Origin: Caballeronia insecticola
GTDB lineage: Bacteria > Pseudomonadota > Gammaproteobacteria > Burkholderiales > Burkholderiaceae
Assembly: GCF_000402035.1 (NCBI RefSeq)
Contig: NC_021294.1
Location: forward strand, 1,343,816-1,407,815
Length of the DNA: 64,000 bases
Direction: 5' to 3'
Shown: piece by piece, positions 37,924 through 46,825 of the stretch
Numbering within the stretch: the first letter of the stretch is position 1
How the letters are laid out: every line of letters starts with the position of its first letter
Notes under the pieces: model-generated
Told to the model about the DNA's origin: nothing
The model's database searches: none
The model's input: only the letters and a program-made list of their open reading frames with translations
Translations under genes and position numbers: made by a program

Positions 37924-39492
37924 ATGAGCACACCGACGCCGACTCCCGCCGCCGCATCGCCCCCGCCGCTCACGGGCGGCAAACTCGTCCTCGCTACCTT
38001 CGCGGTGGCGCTCGCGACCTTCATGAACGTGCTGGATTCATCGATCGCGAACGTCGCGATTCCGACCATCTCCGGCAATCTCGGCGTGTCCGTCAACGAA
38101 GGCACGTGGGTCATCACCGTGTTCGCGGCGTCGAACGCCGTCTCCATTCCGCTGACCGGCTGGCTCACACAGCGTCTCGGGCAGGTGCGCCTGTTCGTCG
38201 GCGCGATCCTGATGTTCGTGCTGTCGTCGTGGCTGTGCGGCCTCGCGCCGAACCTGCCGGTGCTGCTGCTCGCGCGCGTGTTGCAGGGCGCGGTCGCCGG
38301 GCCGCTGATTCCGCTTTCGCAGGCGATCCTGCTGGGCTCGTATCCGAAAGAGAAATCGTCGATGGCGCTTTCCCTCTGGGCGATGACCGCGACCGTCGGC
38401 CCGATCGCCGGCCCCGCGCTCGGCGGCTGGATCACCGACAGCTATTCGTGGTCGTGGATCTTCTACATCAACATTCCGGTGGGCATCTTCGCGGCGGGCG
38501 TGACGTGGCTCATCTATCGCGATCGCGAAACGGTGACACGCAAGGCGCCGATCGACGTGATCGGCCTGTTCCTGCTCGTCTCGTGGGTCGCGTCGCTGCA
38601 GATCATGCTCGACAAGGGACGCGACCTCGACTGGTTCTCCTCGCCGGTGATCGTGGTGCTGGGGATCGTCGCCGTGATTTCGTTCGCATTCTTCGTCGTG
38701 TGGGAGCTGACGGAGGCGAATCCGGTCGTCGATTTGCGGCTCTTCGCCGGGCGCAACTTTTTCGGCGGCACGGTCGCGATTTCGGTCGCGTACGGCGTGT
38801 TCTTCGGCAATCTCGTGCTGTTACCGCAATGGATGCAGCAGTATCTGAACTACCGCTCGATCGATGCCGGGCTCGTCACCGCACCGCTCGGCATCTTCGC
38901 CGTCTTGCTCGCGCCGGTCATGGGCAAGGTGCTGCCGCGCAGCGACGCGCGCATCATCGCGACGATGGCGTTCGTCGGCTTCGCGTTCGTGTTCTGGCTG
39001 CGCTCGAAATATGTGATCGAGATCGATACGTGGCATCTCGTGCTGCCGACGCTGCTGCAAGGCATCCCGATGGCGATGTTCTTCGTGCCGCTCACGGCGA
39101 TCGTGTTGTCGGGCCTGCCGCCGTCGAAGATTCCGGCAGCGGCCGGGCTGTCGAACTTCGCGCGGGTGTTCTGCGGCGCGGTGGGCACATCGCTCGCGGG
39201 CAATGCATGGGATGACCGCATCGCGCTGCATCATGAACGGCTCACCGAGCAGGCAAACATCTATAACCCGGCGTTTTTGCAATCGCTCGGGCTGTCGCAG
39301 TCGACGCTGGGTATCAGCGAAGCGCAGGCGCGCGGGATGTTCAATTTCACCGTGAATACGCAAGCCGCGATGATGGGGCTCAACGATATCTTTCTCATCT
39401 CAGCGGTGATCTTCATTTTGATCATTCCGCTGATCTGGATTACCAAGGTGGCGAAGGGTGGTGGCGGGGGTGCGGCGGCGGGGGCGCATTGA
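37924..39492 (+). CDS. DHA2-family MFS drug exporter (EmrB-like)
   Basis: A 522-aa 14-helix proton antiporter of the major facilitator superfamily. TM1 motif FMNVLDSSIANVAIPTI, motif A-like WLTQRLGQVRLF, and motif C-like WAMTATVGPIAGPALGG in helix 5 mark the EmrB/QacA subfamily. EmrB usually works with a membrane-fusion EmrA and an outer-membrane protein; neither is next to it, so either it works alone or its partners are elsewhere. The C-terminus is a Gly/Ala tail. Confidence 0.92.
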   Translation: MSTPTPTPAAASPPPLTGGKLVLATFAVALATFMNVLDSSIANVAIPTISGNLGVSVNEGTWVITVFAASNAVSIPLTGWLTQRLGQVRLFVGAILMFVLSSWLCGLAPNLPVLLLARVLQGAVAGPLIPLSQAILLGSYPKEKSSMALSLWAMTATVGPIAGPALGGWITDSYSWSWIFYINIPVGIFAAGVTWLIYRDRETVTRKAPIDVIGLFLLVSWVASLQIMLDKGRDLDWFSSPVIVVLGIVAVISFAFFVVWELTEANPVVDLRLFAGRNFFGGTVAISVAYGVFFGNLVLLPQWMQQYLNYRSIDAGLVTAPLGIFAVLLAPVMGKVLPRSDARIIATMAFVGFAFVFWLRSKYVIEIDTWHLVLPTLLQGIPMAMFFVPLTAIVLSGLPPSKIPAAAGLSNFARVFCGAVGTSLAGNAWDDRIALHHERLTEQANIYNPAFLQSLGLSQSTLGISEAQARGMFNFTVNTQAAMMGLNDIFLISAVIFILIIPLIWITKVAKGGGGGAAAGAH

Positions 39493-39525
39493 GGATCTGT
39501 ACGGCGTCCGCGGCGCCGCCCGACG

Positions 39526-40449
39526 TCAATTTTGGGGCGTCAGGAAATAGATCGGCGTCAGTGGCATGCGTGCGCGAGCTTTATCGTCGAGTTTGCCGTA
39601 GAACTCGATCCATAGCTCGATCAGACGCTCGCAGTCGATCAGGGTAATCTTGCGACGCTCCTGATCGCGGGCGAACGTTTCGGCATCGCGAGTAAATCCG
39701 CCAAGAGACACAAACAGTCCGACGTCGTCATCGTTGATGATGGCGATAAACGACTTCAGACCGTCTTTATCGACGCGATGCCCGATGCGCTTAACTTGCA
39801 CCTTGATACGCGGAGAGCGAGTTCCGAGCGGATCTGTATTGGCAATGATGTCTACGCCACCGTCTTTGCCGGGCGGAGAAACCCAACCGACGTGATAGCC
39901 CATGGCTCGCAGTAGGTCCGCGACGAGGTCCTGAAAATCATACGGGGGCATCTTGCCCAGGTGTTGTTCGATCTCACCCCAAGCCTGCTCCTCGGCTTGC
40001 TCATAAGTAACACTGGCCGTTTCTGCATCGACTTCAAATGAGAGATCGACTTGTTCGCTAAGCTTGGCCGACGCGCCGGCTAACCCAGCCGAGTCACGCG
40101 ACTGCGCTGCTTTCCACTGTCCGTAGAGGCGCCCGGATTCACGACAGAATGCAGCCGGGTCCTTGAACTTTTCATAGGCCGCAAGACCTTCGTCGGTAAC
40201 AGCCCAAACACCCTTATGCTTGACTAGCCAGCCACCCTTGACGCATGCGACGGTGGCAAATCGGACGATCTTCTCGAAGCGCCTCACGCCAGAGCTTTCG
40301 TAAGAACCAGCTTCGAAAGGTGAAAGGGTAACGCTGCTCGCCAGCGCCTCCAAAGCTTGACCTGCCTGCATGCCTTCCGGATGAGCCCTTAGGATATCGA
40401 ATAGTTTCCTTAGAAGCTCACCCGTGCGTTGTCTTGTAACTTCAGCCAT
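39526..40449 (-). CDS. Mrr-like restriction endonuclease
   Basis: A 307-aa protein with an N-terminal Mrr-type winged helix (about 5-100) and a C-terminal PD-(D/E)xK domain (about 165-300). Catalytic residues appear as Asp200 in GKDGGVDIIA and Gln218/Lys220 in IKVQVKR. Mrr enzymes cut foreign methylated DNA. No methyltransferase is adjacent, consistent with a type IV enzyme that needs none. It lies downstream of a DUF29 gene and has somewhat lower GC than the core genes around it. Confidence 0.88.
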   Translation of the reverse strand: MAEVTRQRTGELLRKLFDILRAHPEGMQAGQALEALASSVTLSPFEAGSYESSGVRRFEKIVRFATVACVKGGWLVKHKGVWAVTDEGLAAYEKFKDPAAFCRESGRLYGQWKAAQSRDSAGLAGASAKLSEQVDLSFEVDAETASVTYEQAEEQAWGEIEQHLGKMPPYDFQDLVADLLRAMGYHVGWVSPPGKDGGVDIIANTDPLGTRSPRIKVQVKRIGHRVDKDGLKSFIAIINDDDVGLFVSLGGFTRDAETFARDQERRKITLIDCERLIELWIEFYGKLDDKARARMPLTPIYFLTPQN

Positions 40450-40579
40450 TGCAAAAATCTTGTCTGGTTCGCGCCCGGAATTGAACGCGGCAGGAAATTA
40501 TTGCAATTGTCGGGCACAAAACAAAGGGATCAACGCGAAACTAGGATTTCTAGTCAATCAGTTGACGAATACGCTTTCC

Positions 40580-41083
40580 CTAGTCTGGGTAAAACTCTGC
40601 GTTCAGTGCCGTGGCCATCGGCCATGGACAAATCTCAGGAAATCGATCGAAATCGATCCCCGTCTCCGCTTCCGCCAAATTTCGCGCTTTGGACCAGACC
40701 AGATCAAGCCACTTGGTTTCGTCGAAACGTCGCCGGAGACTCGGAGCTCCGTCCAATAAATAGAGCACTTCTTTCCGTTGTGTGCGAATCGTGCTCGTCC
40801 AACTTCTGCTCCTTTGTTCCGGCTGAAACTTCCATTTGAGCAAATGCGCCAGCAATACTGCCAGCCTGCTTCGCAACTCGCGTGATTCACTCTTCCCCAC
40901 GTCCTCGATTTCCTCTGCGATATGCTCGATATCGATGGACGCAAGCTTCCCTGCACGCAGCAGCGCGGCCTGTTCTTCGGCCCACGCCACCACGTCCTTC
41001 TCATAAGGTGTTCCCATCGGCTGATTCCCGTCTTCGTGTTGATTTCCGGTATCGCCGATATTAATTTTCGTGTCCTTGTTCAT
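40580..41083 (-). CDS. DUF29-domain protein
   Basis: A 167-aa helical protein of the DUF29 family, recognised by TPYEKDVVAWAEEQAALLRAGKLASIDIEHIAEEIEDVGKSE (spread over residues 25-67) and a later LLAHLLKW motif. DUF29 has no established function. It is 130 bp upstream of the Mrr-like gene on the same strand and 26 bp downstream of the DUF748 gene. The acidic N-terminal 22 residues may be optional, as a second ATG lies at residue 23. Confidence 0.85.
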   Translation of the reverse strand: MNKDTKINIGDTGNQHEDGNQPMGTPYEKDVVAWAEEQAALLRAGKLASIDIEHIAEEIEDVGKSESRELRSRLAVLLAHLLKWKFQPEQRSRSWTSTIRTQRKEVLYLLDGAPSLRRRFDETKWLDLVWSKARNLAEAETGIDFDRFPEICPWPMATALNAEFYPD

Positions 41084-41109
41084 CCAGTCATCCGTTTGGC
41101 CAACGCGCG

Positions 41110-44100
41110 CTACTTCAATCCGAGTTCGACGCGCGAACCCGTCCCCTTGTCCTTGATATCGTCGGCACTGAGCTTCGGCGCGACGACGAAAACGCGCTTG
41201 CTGTCGATCTTCCCGTCGAAGTATTCCTGCACCGCCTGCGCGCGCCGCTGCGCCAGATCGCGCAACGCGCCTTCATCCACCGGCGCGTTCTTCGTCAGCG
41301 CCGCCTTCATGTCGTCGTCGGGCAGCGTCTTGGTCATGCCGATAAAGTTGGTCGGCTTCTTGAAATCCGTCGACTTGTAGACCTTCGTCAGATACTTGTC
41401 GTAGTCGGCATCCGAAATCTTGATCGTCGACCAGTCCACATTCTCGCCATTACTCGACATGTCGCGCACCTTCGCGCGCTTCACTTGCGTATCGACCCAA
41501 GCGGCCCGCAAAGCCGGCTCGTCAGTCTTCGGATCGACGCGGCCCATCACATCCATCCTGATCGACGGCTTGTCCACCAGCGCCTTCGCAATCGTATCCA
41601 GCTTTTTCTGCGCGGCATCGGTCAGATCGGCGGAACCCGCATTGAACTCGATGTAATTCAGATCCTCGCCGCCGCCCCCGCCGAACGCGTGCGCGAGCAG
41701 CGTGAACGGCGCCGTGACCGCCTTCTGCACGAGGTTCAGGATTGCCTGCCACACAAGCCCGCCGATCGAAAACTGCGGATTGTCGAGCGACCCGGAAATC
41801 GGAATATTCACGTCGATCTCGCCGCGCGAATTCTTCAGCAGCGAAATCGCGAGCCGCACCGGCAGTTTCGTCGCCGTCGTGTTGTCGATGTGATCGCCGA
41901 ACGTCAGTTGATCGATAAACAAGTGGTTGTTCGCCGTGAGCTTGTTGTCGGCGAGCATGTAGTGAAGATCGACGTTGAGCTTGCCCTTCGTGATCGGATA
42001 GCCCGCGTACTTTGTCGAATACGGCGTGAGATTCGTCAACTCGACGCCGTGCGCGCTCGCCGTCAGATCGAGCGCGGGTTTGTCGATCAGCGGATTGACC
42101 GTGCCTTTGATCGATACCGGCCCGTTCGCCGCGAGCTTCGCGGATACGTCGACGGGCGCGGGCGTGGTCGAACGCGTGCCGAACGCGCCGATCGTGCCGT
42201 TGATCGCGATGAGATTCGCCGTGTAGTTCGGCTTGATGAAGTTGTCCGTGTACGTGACGCGCCCGTTCTGCAACACGAGTTGGCCGAAACGCATATTGAC
42301 CGGCGGCCCGGATTTCTCGGCCGGCTTGACCGGAGCGGATGAAGACGCCGCGACCGGTGCGGCCGCCTTCGTCGTGTCCAACGTCAACGGCTGCGTCGTG
42401 CCGCTGTCGCTCGCGACGACGCCTTTCAGATTCAGCTTGCCCTGCGCATCGAGCAGCACACGGCCGTAAAAATTCGCGAAGGTCACGCGCGCCGCGTCGA
42501 CATCGGTGCCGTGTTCGTCGTAGTTCACCTTCACGTTGGTCAGGCCGAGCAGCTTCCAGCCCGCGAAGCGGTCGTTGGTCAGCTTGTCGATCATGCGCAC
42601 GTCGGCGAGCGCGACATCGCCCTTGTACGATGCCGCGAGCGTCTTGCCGCTGCCCGACATCGCGACATCGCCGTTTGCGTTGAGATTCGCGCTCGCTACG
42701 TCCACGTTGAGCTTGTCGCCGAAATACGGCTCGAACGCGGAGACGTCGAGCTGATCGCCCTTCACGTGCAACGCCAGCTTGAGCGGGCTCACCGTGACAT
42801 TGCCGCCGAGCGCGAGCGTTCCCTTTCCGTTGAGCGTGAGTTTGCCGTCGACGGCGAGCGGCTTCGTGAGATCGTCGCTGAACTGCTTCACGTTGACCGC
42901 GAGCGGCGCAATGTGCAGCTTCATGGGCCGCGCGAGCGTTTCATCGGTGACATTCGCCGACGCGTTCTCCAGCGCAATCTGTCCGATCTGATAGTGCCAC
43001 GCCGGACCCGCCTCCTGCGCCTTCTGAATCTTGTGCGTGGCGGTCTGCTCGGGCGCGGCCTCGTGCGGACCGGCGAGCGCGGCCAAGTCGATGCTGCCGT
43101 CCTTGCGGCGCGTCGCGTCGAGCGCGAGGCCGCTCAACTGCACGCTGTCGAGCGATGCGTGGCGTCCGGGCACATCGACCTTGCCGATCTTCGCCAGCGC
43201 CGATGCCAGCTTGATCGGCGCCGTGCTGCTCGCATTCGGCGTGAGCGTGAGGTCAGCGAGTTTCACGTCGCCCGCGCCGACCTGTACGCCGCCGTCCGGC
43301 TTACTCCAGTCGACCGACACCGGCAGGTTCGCCCCGAGCGTGCCGCTCGTTACGCGCGCGGCCATCATGTTCGCGAGATACGGCTGCAGCGGCGGCAGCG
43401 CGAACGCGTCGAGTGCGATCTTCGCGTCGGCGGTTTTCGCGGCGAGCGTCACGTTGCCGGAAGCGTCGAGCGCGCCGCCGTGATCGAACGCGGTCTTGAG
43501 CGTGTATTTCGCGGGCGTCTTCGCGAGCGTGGAGAAGCCGTCGAGCGTCACCGCGAGGCCGGTCAGCGCGCCTTGCACGCGCTGCTTCAGGAGCTGGTCG
43601 TCGAGCGCGATCTTGCCGTCGCTGATCGCAAGATGGCGGATTGTCAGATCGAGCGGCGGCGTCTGCTCCGCCGTCGCAGGCCTCTTTTCCTCCGCCTTCG
43701 GCGCCGGTCCCGCGAGCTTCTGCACGTTCAACTGGCCCGCCGAATCGCGCACGAGCCGCACGTCCGGATTCGCAAGCGTCACTTCGTCGAAGTGATAGAT
43801 ATCGCGCAGCGGCTCCGCGTTCGCGATCTTCACATGCAGCGCGCGCGCAGCCACGAGCGGCGCGTTTGCTTTGTCGGTGACGGCGAGATCGGCGAGATCG
43901 GCGGTGCCTTCGATGCGAATCGTCGGCGTCTCGCCCGCAATGGAAAAGCGCACGTTCAGATCCGTCGACAGCTTGCCGCTCTTCACCGCGACCGGCACCG
44001 AGTTCGGCGCGTACGACGCCATTTGCGGCACGTCGAGCCCGTCGAGCGACAGCGCGATCTCCGATTCCCGCGACTGCGCGAACGGCTTCGTGCGCCCCTT

Positions 44101-44793
44101 CACGACGAGCGGCGAGCCGTCGATGCGCGCCTGCAACAGCGGCGTCACGAAGATATCGGCGGCGGACGGCAGCGTGGCGATGAACGGAATGCCGAGCGCG
44201 AAGCGGTCGATCAGGTGCTTCGCCTTCAGAAGCCTGTCATCGAACGTGATCTGGCCGTTCTCCACCCGAATGTTCGACACGGAGAAACGCGCGGGCTTGT
44301 CGGACGGAGGCGACGAAGGCTTCGAAAATTTCGCGATCAGATCGGAGAAATTGAAATGCTCGCCGTCGAAGCGCACGACACTCACGCGCGGCGAATCGAT
44401 CTTCACTTCATTGACGACCGGCGCGAGACGAAAGATCGACGCCCACGACGTGCGCACGACGAGCCGCGATATATCGACGAAACCGGCCGCGCTGCCCGGC
44501 GCTTTCGCCAGATTCGCGGGCGACTCGCCGATATGCACGTCGTAGGCTTCGAAATCGAGCGTATAGGGATTGAGCGAAATGCCGCGAATGCTGACGGGCC
44601 GGTCGAGCTGCTTGGCCAGTTGCTGCTCGGCGATATGCCGGATGACAGGCGGCGCAACAAAAAAACCGAGCGCGCCGATCACGAGAATGGCAATGAGCAG
44701 CCCGATCGCGATGCGCCGCGTGCGCCGCGCCTGCACGACGCCGCGCAGCGTTTGACCGGCGGAAGCGAGTGAAGACTTGGTGATGCTGGACAT
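41110..44793 (-). CDS. Giant AsmA-like DUF748 envelope protein
   Basis: A 1227-aa protein. It has one N-terminal membrane helix (about 28-48) and a long periplasmic body of repeated beta-rich segments typical of DUF748/AsmA-like proteins, which bridge the periplasm and are thought to move phospholipids. Near the C-terminus, IEFNAGSADLTDAAQKKL and a later block RAQAVQEYF resemble an OmpA-like peptidoglycan-binding domain with an insertion. ATG 44793 is chosen; in-frame codons upstream lack features. It heads a minus-strand run with DUF29 and Mrr, but functional linkage is doubtful. Confidence 0.87.
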   Translation of the reverse strand: MSSITKSSLASAGQTLRGVVQARRTRRIAIGLLIAILVIGALGFFVAPPVIRHIAEQQLAKQLDRPVSIRGISLNPYTLDFEAYDVHIGESPANLAKAPGSAAGFVDISRLVVRTSWASIFRLAPVVNEVKIDSPRVSVVRFDGEHFNFSDLIAKFSKPSSPPSDKPARFSVSNIRVENGQITFDDRLLKAKHLIDRFALGIPFIATLPSAADIFVTPLLQARIDGSPLVVKGRTKPFAQSRESEIALSLDGLDVPQMASYAPNSVPVAVKSGKLSTDLNVRFSIAGETPTIRIEGTADLADLAVTDKANAPLVAARALHVKIANAEPLRDIYHFDEVTLANPDVRLVRDSAGQLNVQKLAGPAPKAEEKRPATAEQTPPLDLTIRHLAISDGKIALDDQLLKQRVQGALTGLAVTLDGFSTLAKTPAKYTLKTAFDHGGALDASGNVTLAAKTADAKIALDAFALPPLQPYLANMMAARVTSGTLGANLPVSVDWSKPDGGVQVGAGDVKLADLTLTPNASSTAPIKLASALAKIGKVDVPGRHASLDSVQLSGLALDATRRKDGSIDLAALAGPHEAAPEQTATHKIQKAQEAGPAWHYQIGQIALENASANVTDETLARPMKLHIAPLAVNVKQFSDDLTKPLAVDGKLTLNGKGTLALGGNVTVSPLKLALHVKGDQLDVSAFEPYFGDKLNVDVASANLNANGDVAMSGSGKTLAASYKGDVALADVRMIDKLTNDRFAGWKLLGLTNVKVNYDEHGTDVDAARVTFANFYGRVLLDAQGKLNLKGVVASDSGTTQPLTLDTTKAAAPVAASSSAPVKPAEKSGPPVNMRFGQLVLQNGRVTYTDNFIKPNYTANLIAINGTIGAFGTRSTTPAPVDVSAKLAANGPVSIKGTVNPLIDKPALDLTASAHGVELTNLTPYSTKYAGYPITKGKLNVDLHYMLADNKLTANNHLFIDQLTFGDHIDNTTATKLPVRLAISLLKNSRGEIDVNIPISGSLDNPQFSIGGLVWQAILNLVQKAVTAPFTLLAHAFGGGGGEDLNYIEFNAGSADLTDAAQKKLDTIAKALVDKPSIRMDVMGRVDPKTDEPALRAAWVDTQVKRAKVRDMSSNGENVDWSTIKISDADYDKYLTKVYKSTDFKKPTNFIGMTKTLPDDDMKAALTKNAPVDEGALRDLAQRRAQAVQEYFDGKIDSKRVFVVAPKLSADDIKDKGTGSRVELGLK

Positions 44794-44921
44794 TCGATGC
44801 GCGGCGATCGTTCGTGTGCGCCGCCCGTGTGAGCGCCGCCCGTGCTCGCCGTCCCGGAAAGAAGATGTCCGAGTATACGACGACGCGAGCCGCAAACGTT
44901 GGCCAATGCGCGCTCTGAAAG

Positions 44922-44954
44922 CACGAAGGCCGCGAAAAAATCGCGGCCTTCGTG
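44922..44954 (-). terminator. Terminator downstream of the DUF1254 gene
   Basis: A perfect 14-bp stem (CACGAAGGCCGCGA) with a 5-nt A/T loop lies 38 bp past the stop of the DUF1254 gene. It is the strongest hairpin seen in the window. Only CTTTC follows on the minus strand, while the plus strand has TTTCGGTTTT. Confidence 0.75.
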
Positions 44955-44992
44955 TTTCGGTTTTATGACGTCGCGTTCAGCTCATTGACAAC

Positions 44993-46456
44993 TCACTGAC
45001 GCTCGAGCGGCGGCGGCGCCCACGAGCCGTCGCTGGCCTGCGGCTTCGGCGCATAGAGACGCATCGCGAGCTGGAATTCGCCATCGGGAACCGGCAGCCA
45101 GTTCGTTGCGTGCGCGCGTCCCGGCGACTTCGCCGACACGATCACGTCGACGGAACCATCGCGATTCTTCTTCAGGCGGTCGCGGTCGGAGATCGACAGG
45201 CGCGGCAGCTTCGCATCGGCGAGCGCGCCGTCTTTCGTGTAGGCCGTGATCGTCCAGAAGCCGCGCACCGGCGGAAGCTGATCCGCCGCGAAATGCAGCG
45301 CGTACTGGTTCGCGCCGTTCAGCGCATGGCCTTCGCTGTCCACGCGCGCGACCGGCTTCACTTCGCCGTCTTTCGTGCTCGTGGCCGTCTGACGGCGCGC
45401 GAGATAGGCGCGCAGCGTGTAGTCGGTGCCGTAGACGCCGACGCCGTCGCCGAACCAGATCCAGCCGTTCTTCGAAATCGCGTTCGACGGCACCGTCGCG
45501 AGCCGCTCGCGCGCGTCGGCGAGACCGGAATCGAGCATCGGTGCATCGGTCTTCTTGAACTGCACCGGCTCGCCGGGCTTCACGCCGAGATCGGCGAGCT
45601 GGCTCATCGCGTGGCTGTCGTCGGTGGCGGCGGGATTGTCGTCGAGCGAACGGGCGAGGCGCGCGAAGAACGCGTTCGCGTCGAGCGCCTCGGCCTGCGC
45701 GCCCGCCGACGCCGTCGACGGCGCGTTGGGCAGCGGCGGCACCGCAGGCTGCTTCGCGCCGTTCGCGGGCCACGCACCGGCGACGACCGGCGTCGGATCG
45801 GAGACGGAGCCCTTCGCGGGCGTGAGCGTGTCGATGCGCATCGACGTCTGCAGCTTGCGCGCCTCGCGCACGTCGCGCTGTCCGTTCACGCGCACCCGCA
45901 CCGACAGCCACACGTAGCGCGTACGCGTCTCCACGCGCGTGGCGTTGGCGGGCAGCGTGCCCGTCCAGCCCGCCGGCACGAAGGCGATCAGCTGCATCTT
46001 CGGATACGGCGTGGTGTCGGCGCTGGAATAGAGCGCGTCGGTCCAGGCGTCGAACGCGCGGGCATCGAGATAACGTCCGCGCGGCGCGGCGGGCAGCGAG
46101 ACGATCACGGGATCGGCGGAGACATCGAGCCACGCCGTCGACTCCAGCGTGTCGACGCTCGGCCAGCCCGGCGCGCCCACCGGCGGCAGCGCCGTCGCAT
46201 GACGGAACGCGTTGAGCGGCGGCTGGCCGGATCGCGCCGCGCCGCTGCTCGCGCGTTCGCGGGCGATGTCGGTGGCGACGAGCGGAAAGCCGAACGTGTA
46301 CGCATCCGCGACCTGATTCTTCACCCAGCCGCTGCTGGTCGCCTTCACTTCGGGCGCCTTCGTGGCGCAGCCGGCCAGGACGGCCATGCCCGCAAGACTC
46401 GCGCTCATCCACAGGGCGGCGCTACGCGGTAACGTCCAGCGTCGGTTGTTCTTCAT
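44993..46456 (-). CDS. DUF1254/DUF1214 lipoprotein
   Basis: A 487-aa secreted protein. Signal peptide with a lipobox (VLAGC, Cys at about 29) predicts lipid anchoring. Residues about 45-200 are DUF1254 ([16 protein letters not shown]) and about 370-480 are DUF1214 ([35 protein letters not shown]). The pair of domains is widespread in proteobacteria but has no firm function. It is divergent from copA, with the CueR-type promoter between them. A single transcription unit with a strong terminator. Confidence 0.88.
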   Translation of the reverse strand: MKNNRRWTLPRSAALWMSASLAGMAVLAGCATKAPEVKATSSGWVKNQVADAYTFGFPLVATDIARERASSGAARSGQPPLNAFRHATALPPVGAPGWPSVDTLESTAWLDVSADPVIVSLPAAPRGRYLDARAFDAWTDALYSSADTTPYPKMQLIAFVPAGWTGTLPANATRVETRTRYVWLSVRVRVNGQRDVREARKLQTSMRIDTLTPAKGSVSDPTPVVAGAWPANGAKQPAVPPLPNAPSTASAGAQAEALDANAFFARLARSLDDNPAATDDSHAMSQLADLGVKPGEPVQFKKTDAPMLDSGLADARERLATVPSNAISKNGWIWFGDGVGVYGTDYTLRAYLARRQTATSTKDGEVKPVARVDSEGHALNGANQYALHFAADQLPPVRGFWTITAYTKDGALADAKLPRLSISDRDRLKKNRDGSVDVIVSAKSPGRAHATNWLPVPDGEFQLAMRLYAPKPQASDGSWAPPPLERQ

Positions 46457-46730
46457 TCGAATTGGAATCCGGTTTTTCTTCGATTTGGGTGGGCGCGCGG
46501 TCCGAGACGGTGTGCGAACGAGGCGACGCTCGCGACCGGCGCTACGCGTCGGGCGTCACGCGCGCTATCTCGGAATTCGGGTTTTAACTTATCCGCTGAC
46601 GATAGGCAAGACGAAGCGAGCAAAAGCCCTTTACCGCTTCACGAAATGGGTCGAACGTGTCTCGCGCGCGACGTTGAGCGCCGCAGCGCACGCTGTATCG
46701 AGAAATCGCACGATTCTTTTTATGCTGTCC

Positions 46731-46761
46731 TTGACCTTCCAACCATTGGAACGTCGATACT
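46731..46761 (+). promoter_or_regulatory. CueR/MerR-type promoter of copA
   Basis: The -35 element TTGACC (46731-46736) and -10 element GATACT (46756-46761) are 19 bp apart, the long spacer that only a MerR-family activator can use. Within it ACCTTCCA-N5-TGGAACGT forms the CueR dyad, matching at seven of eight positions. The E. coli copA promoter has the same plan. No cueR gene is in the window. Confidence 0.9.
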
Positions 46762-46825
46762 GGTTAATGTCAGGGATCGGCGCGATCCGCATTCGCGCGT
46801 CCCAGCCAGACCGGAGCGTTTCACC

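Noticed and set aside
42511..44772. A 753-codon open frame on the plus strand opposite the DUF748 gene
   Set aside because: Arg/Val/Glu-rich antisense shadow of a GC-rich gene. No domain, signal or start context, and the minus-strand frame has clear DUF748 features.
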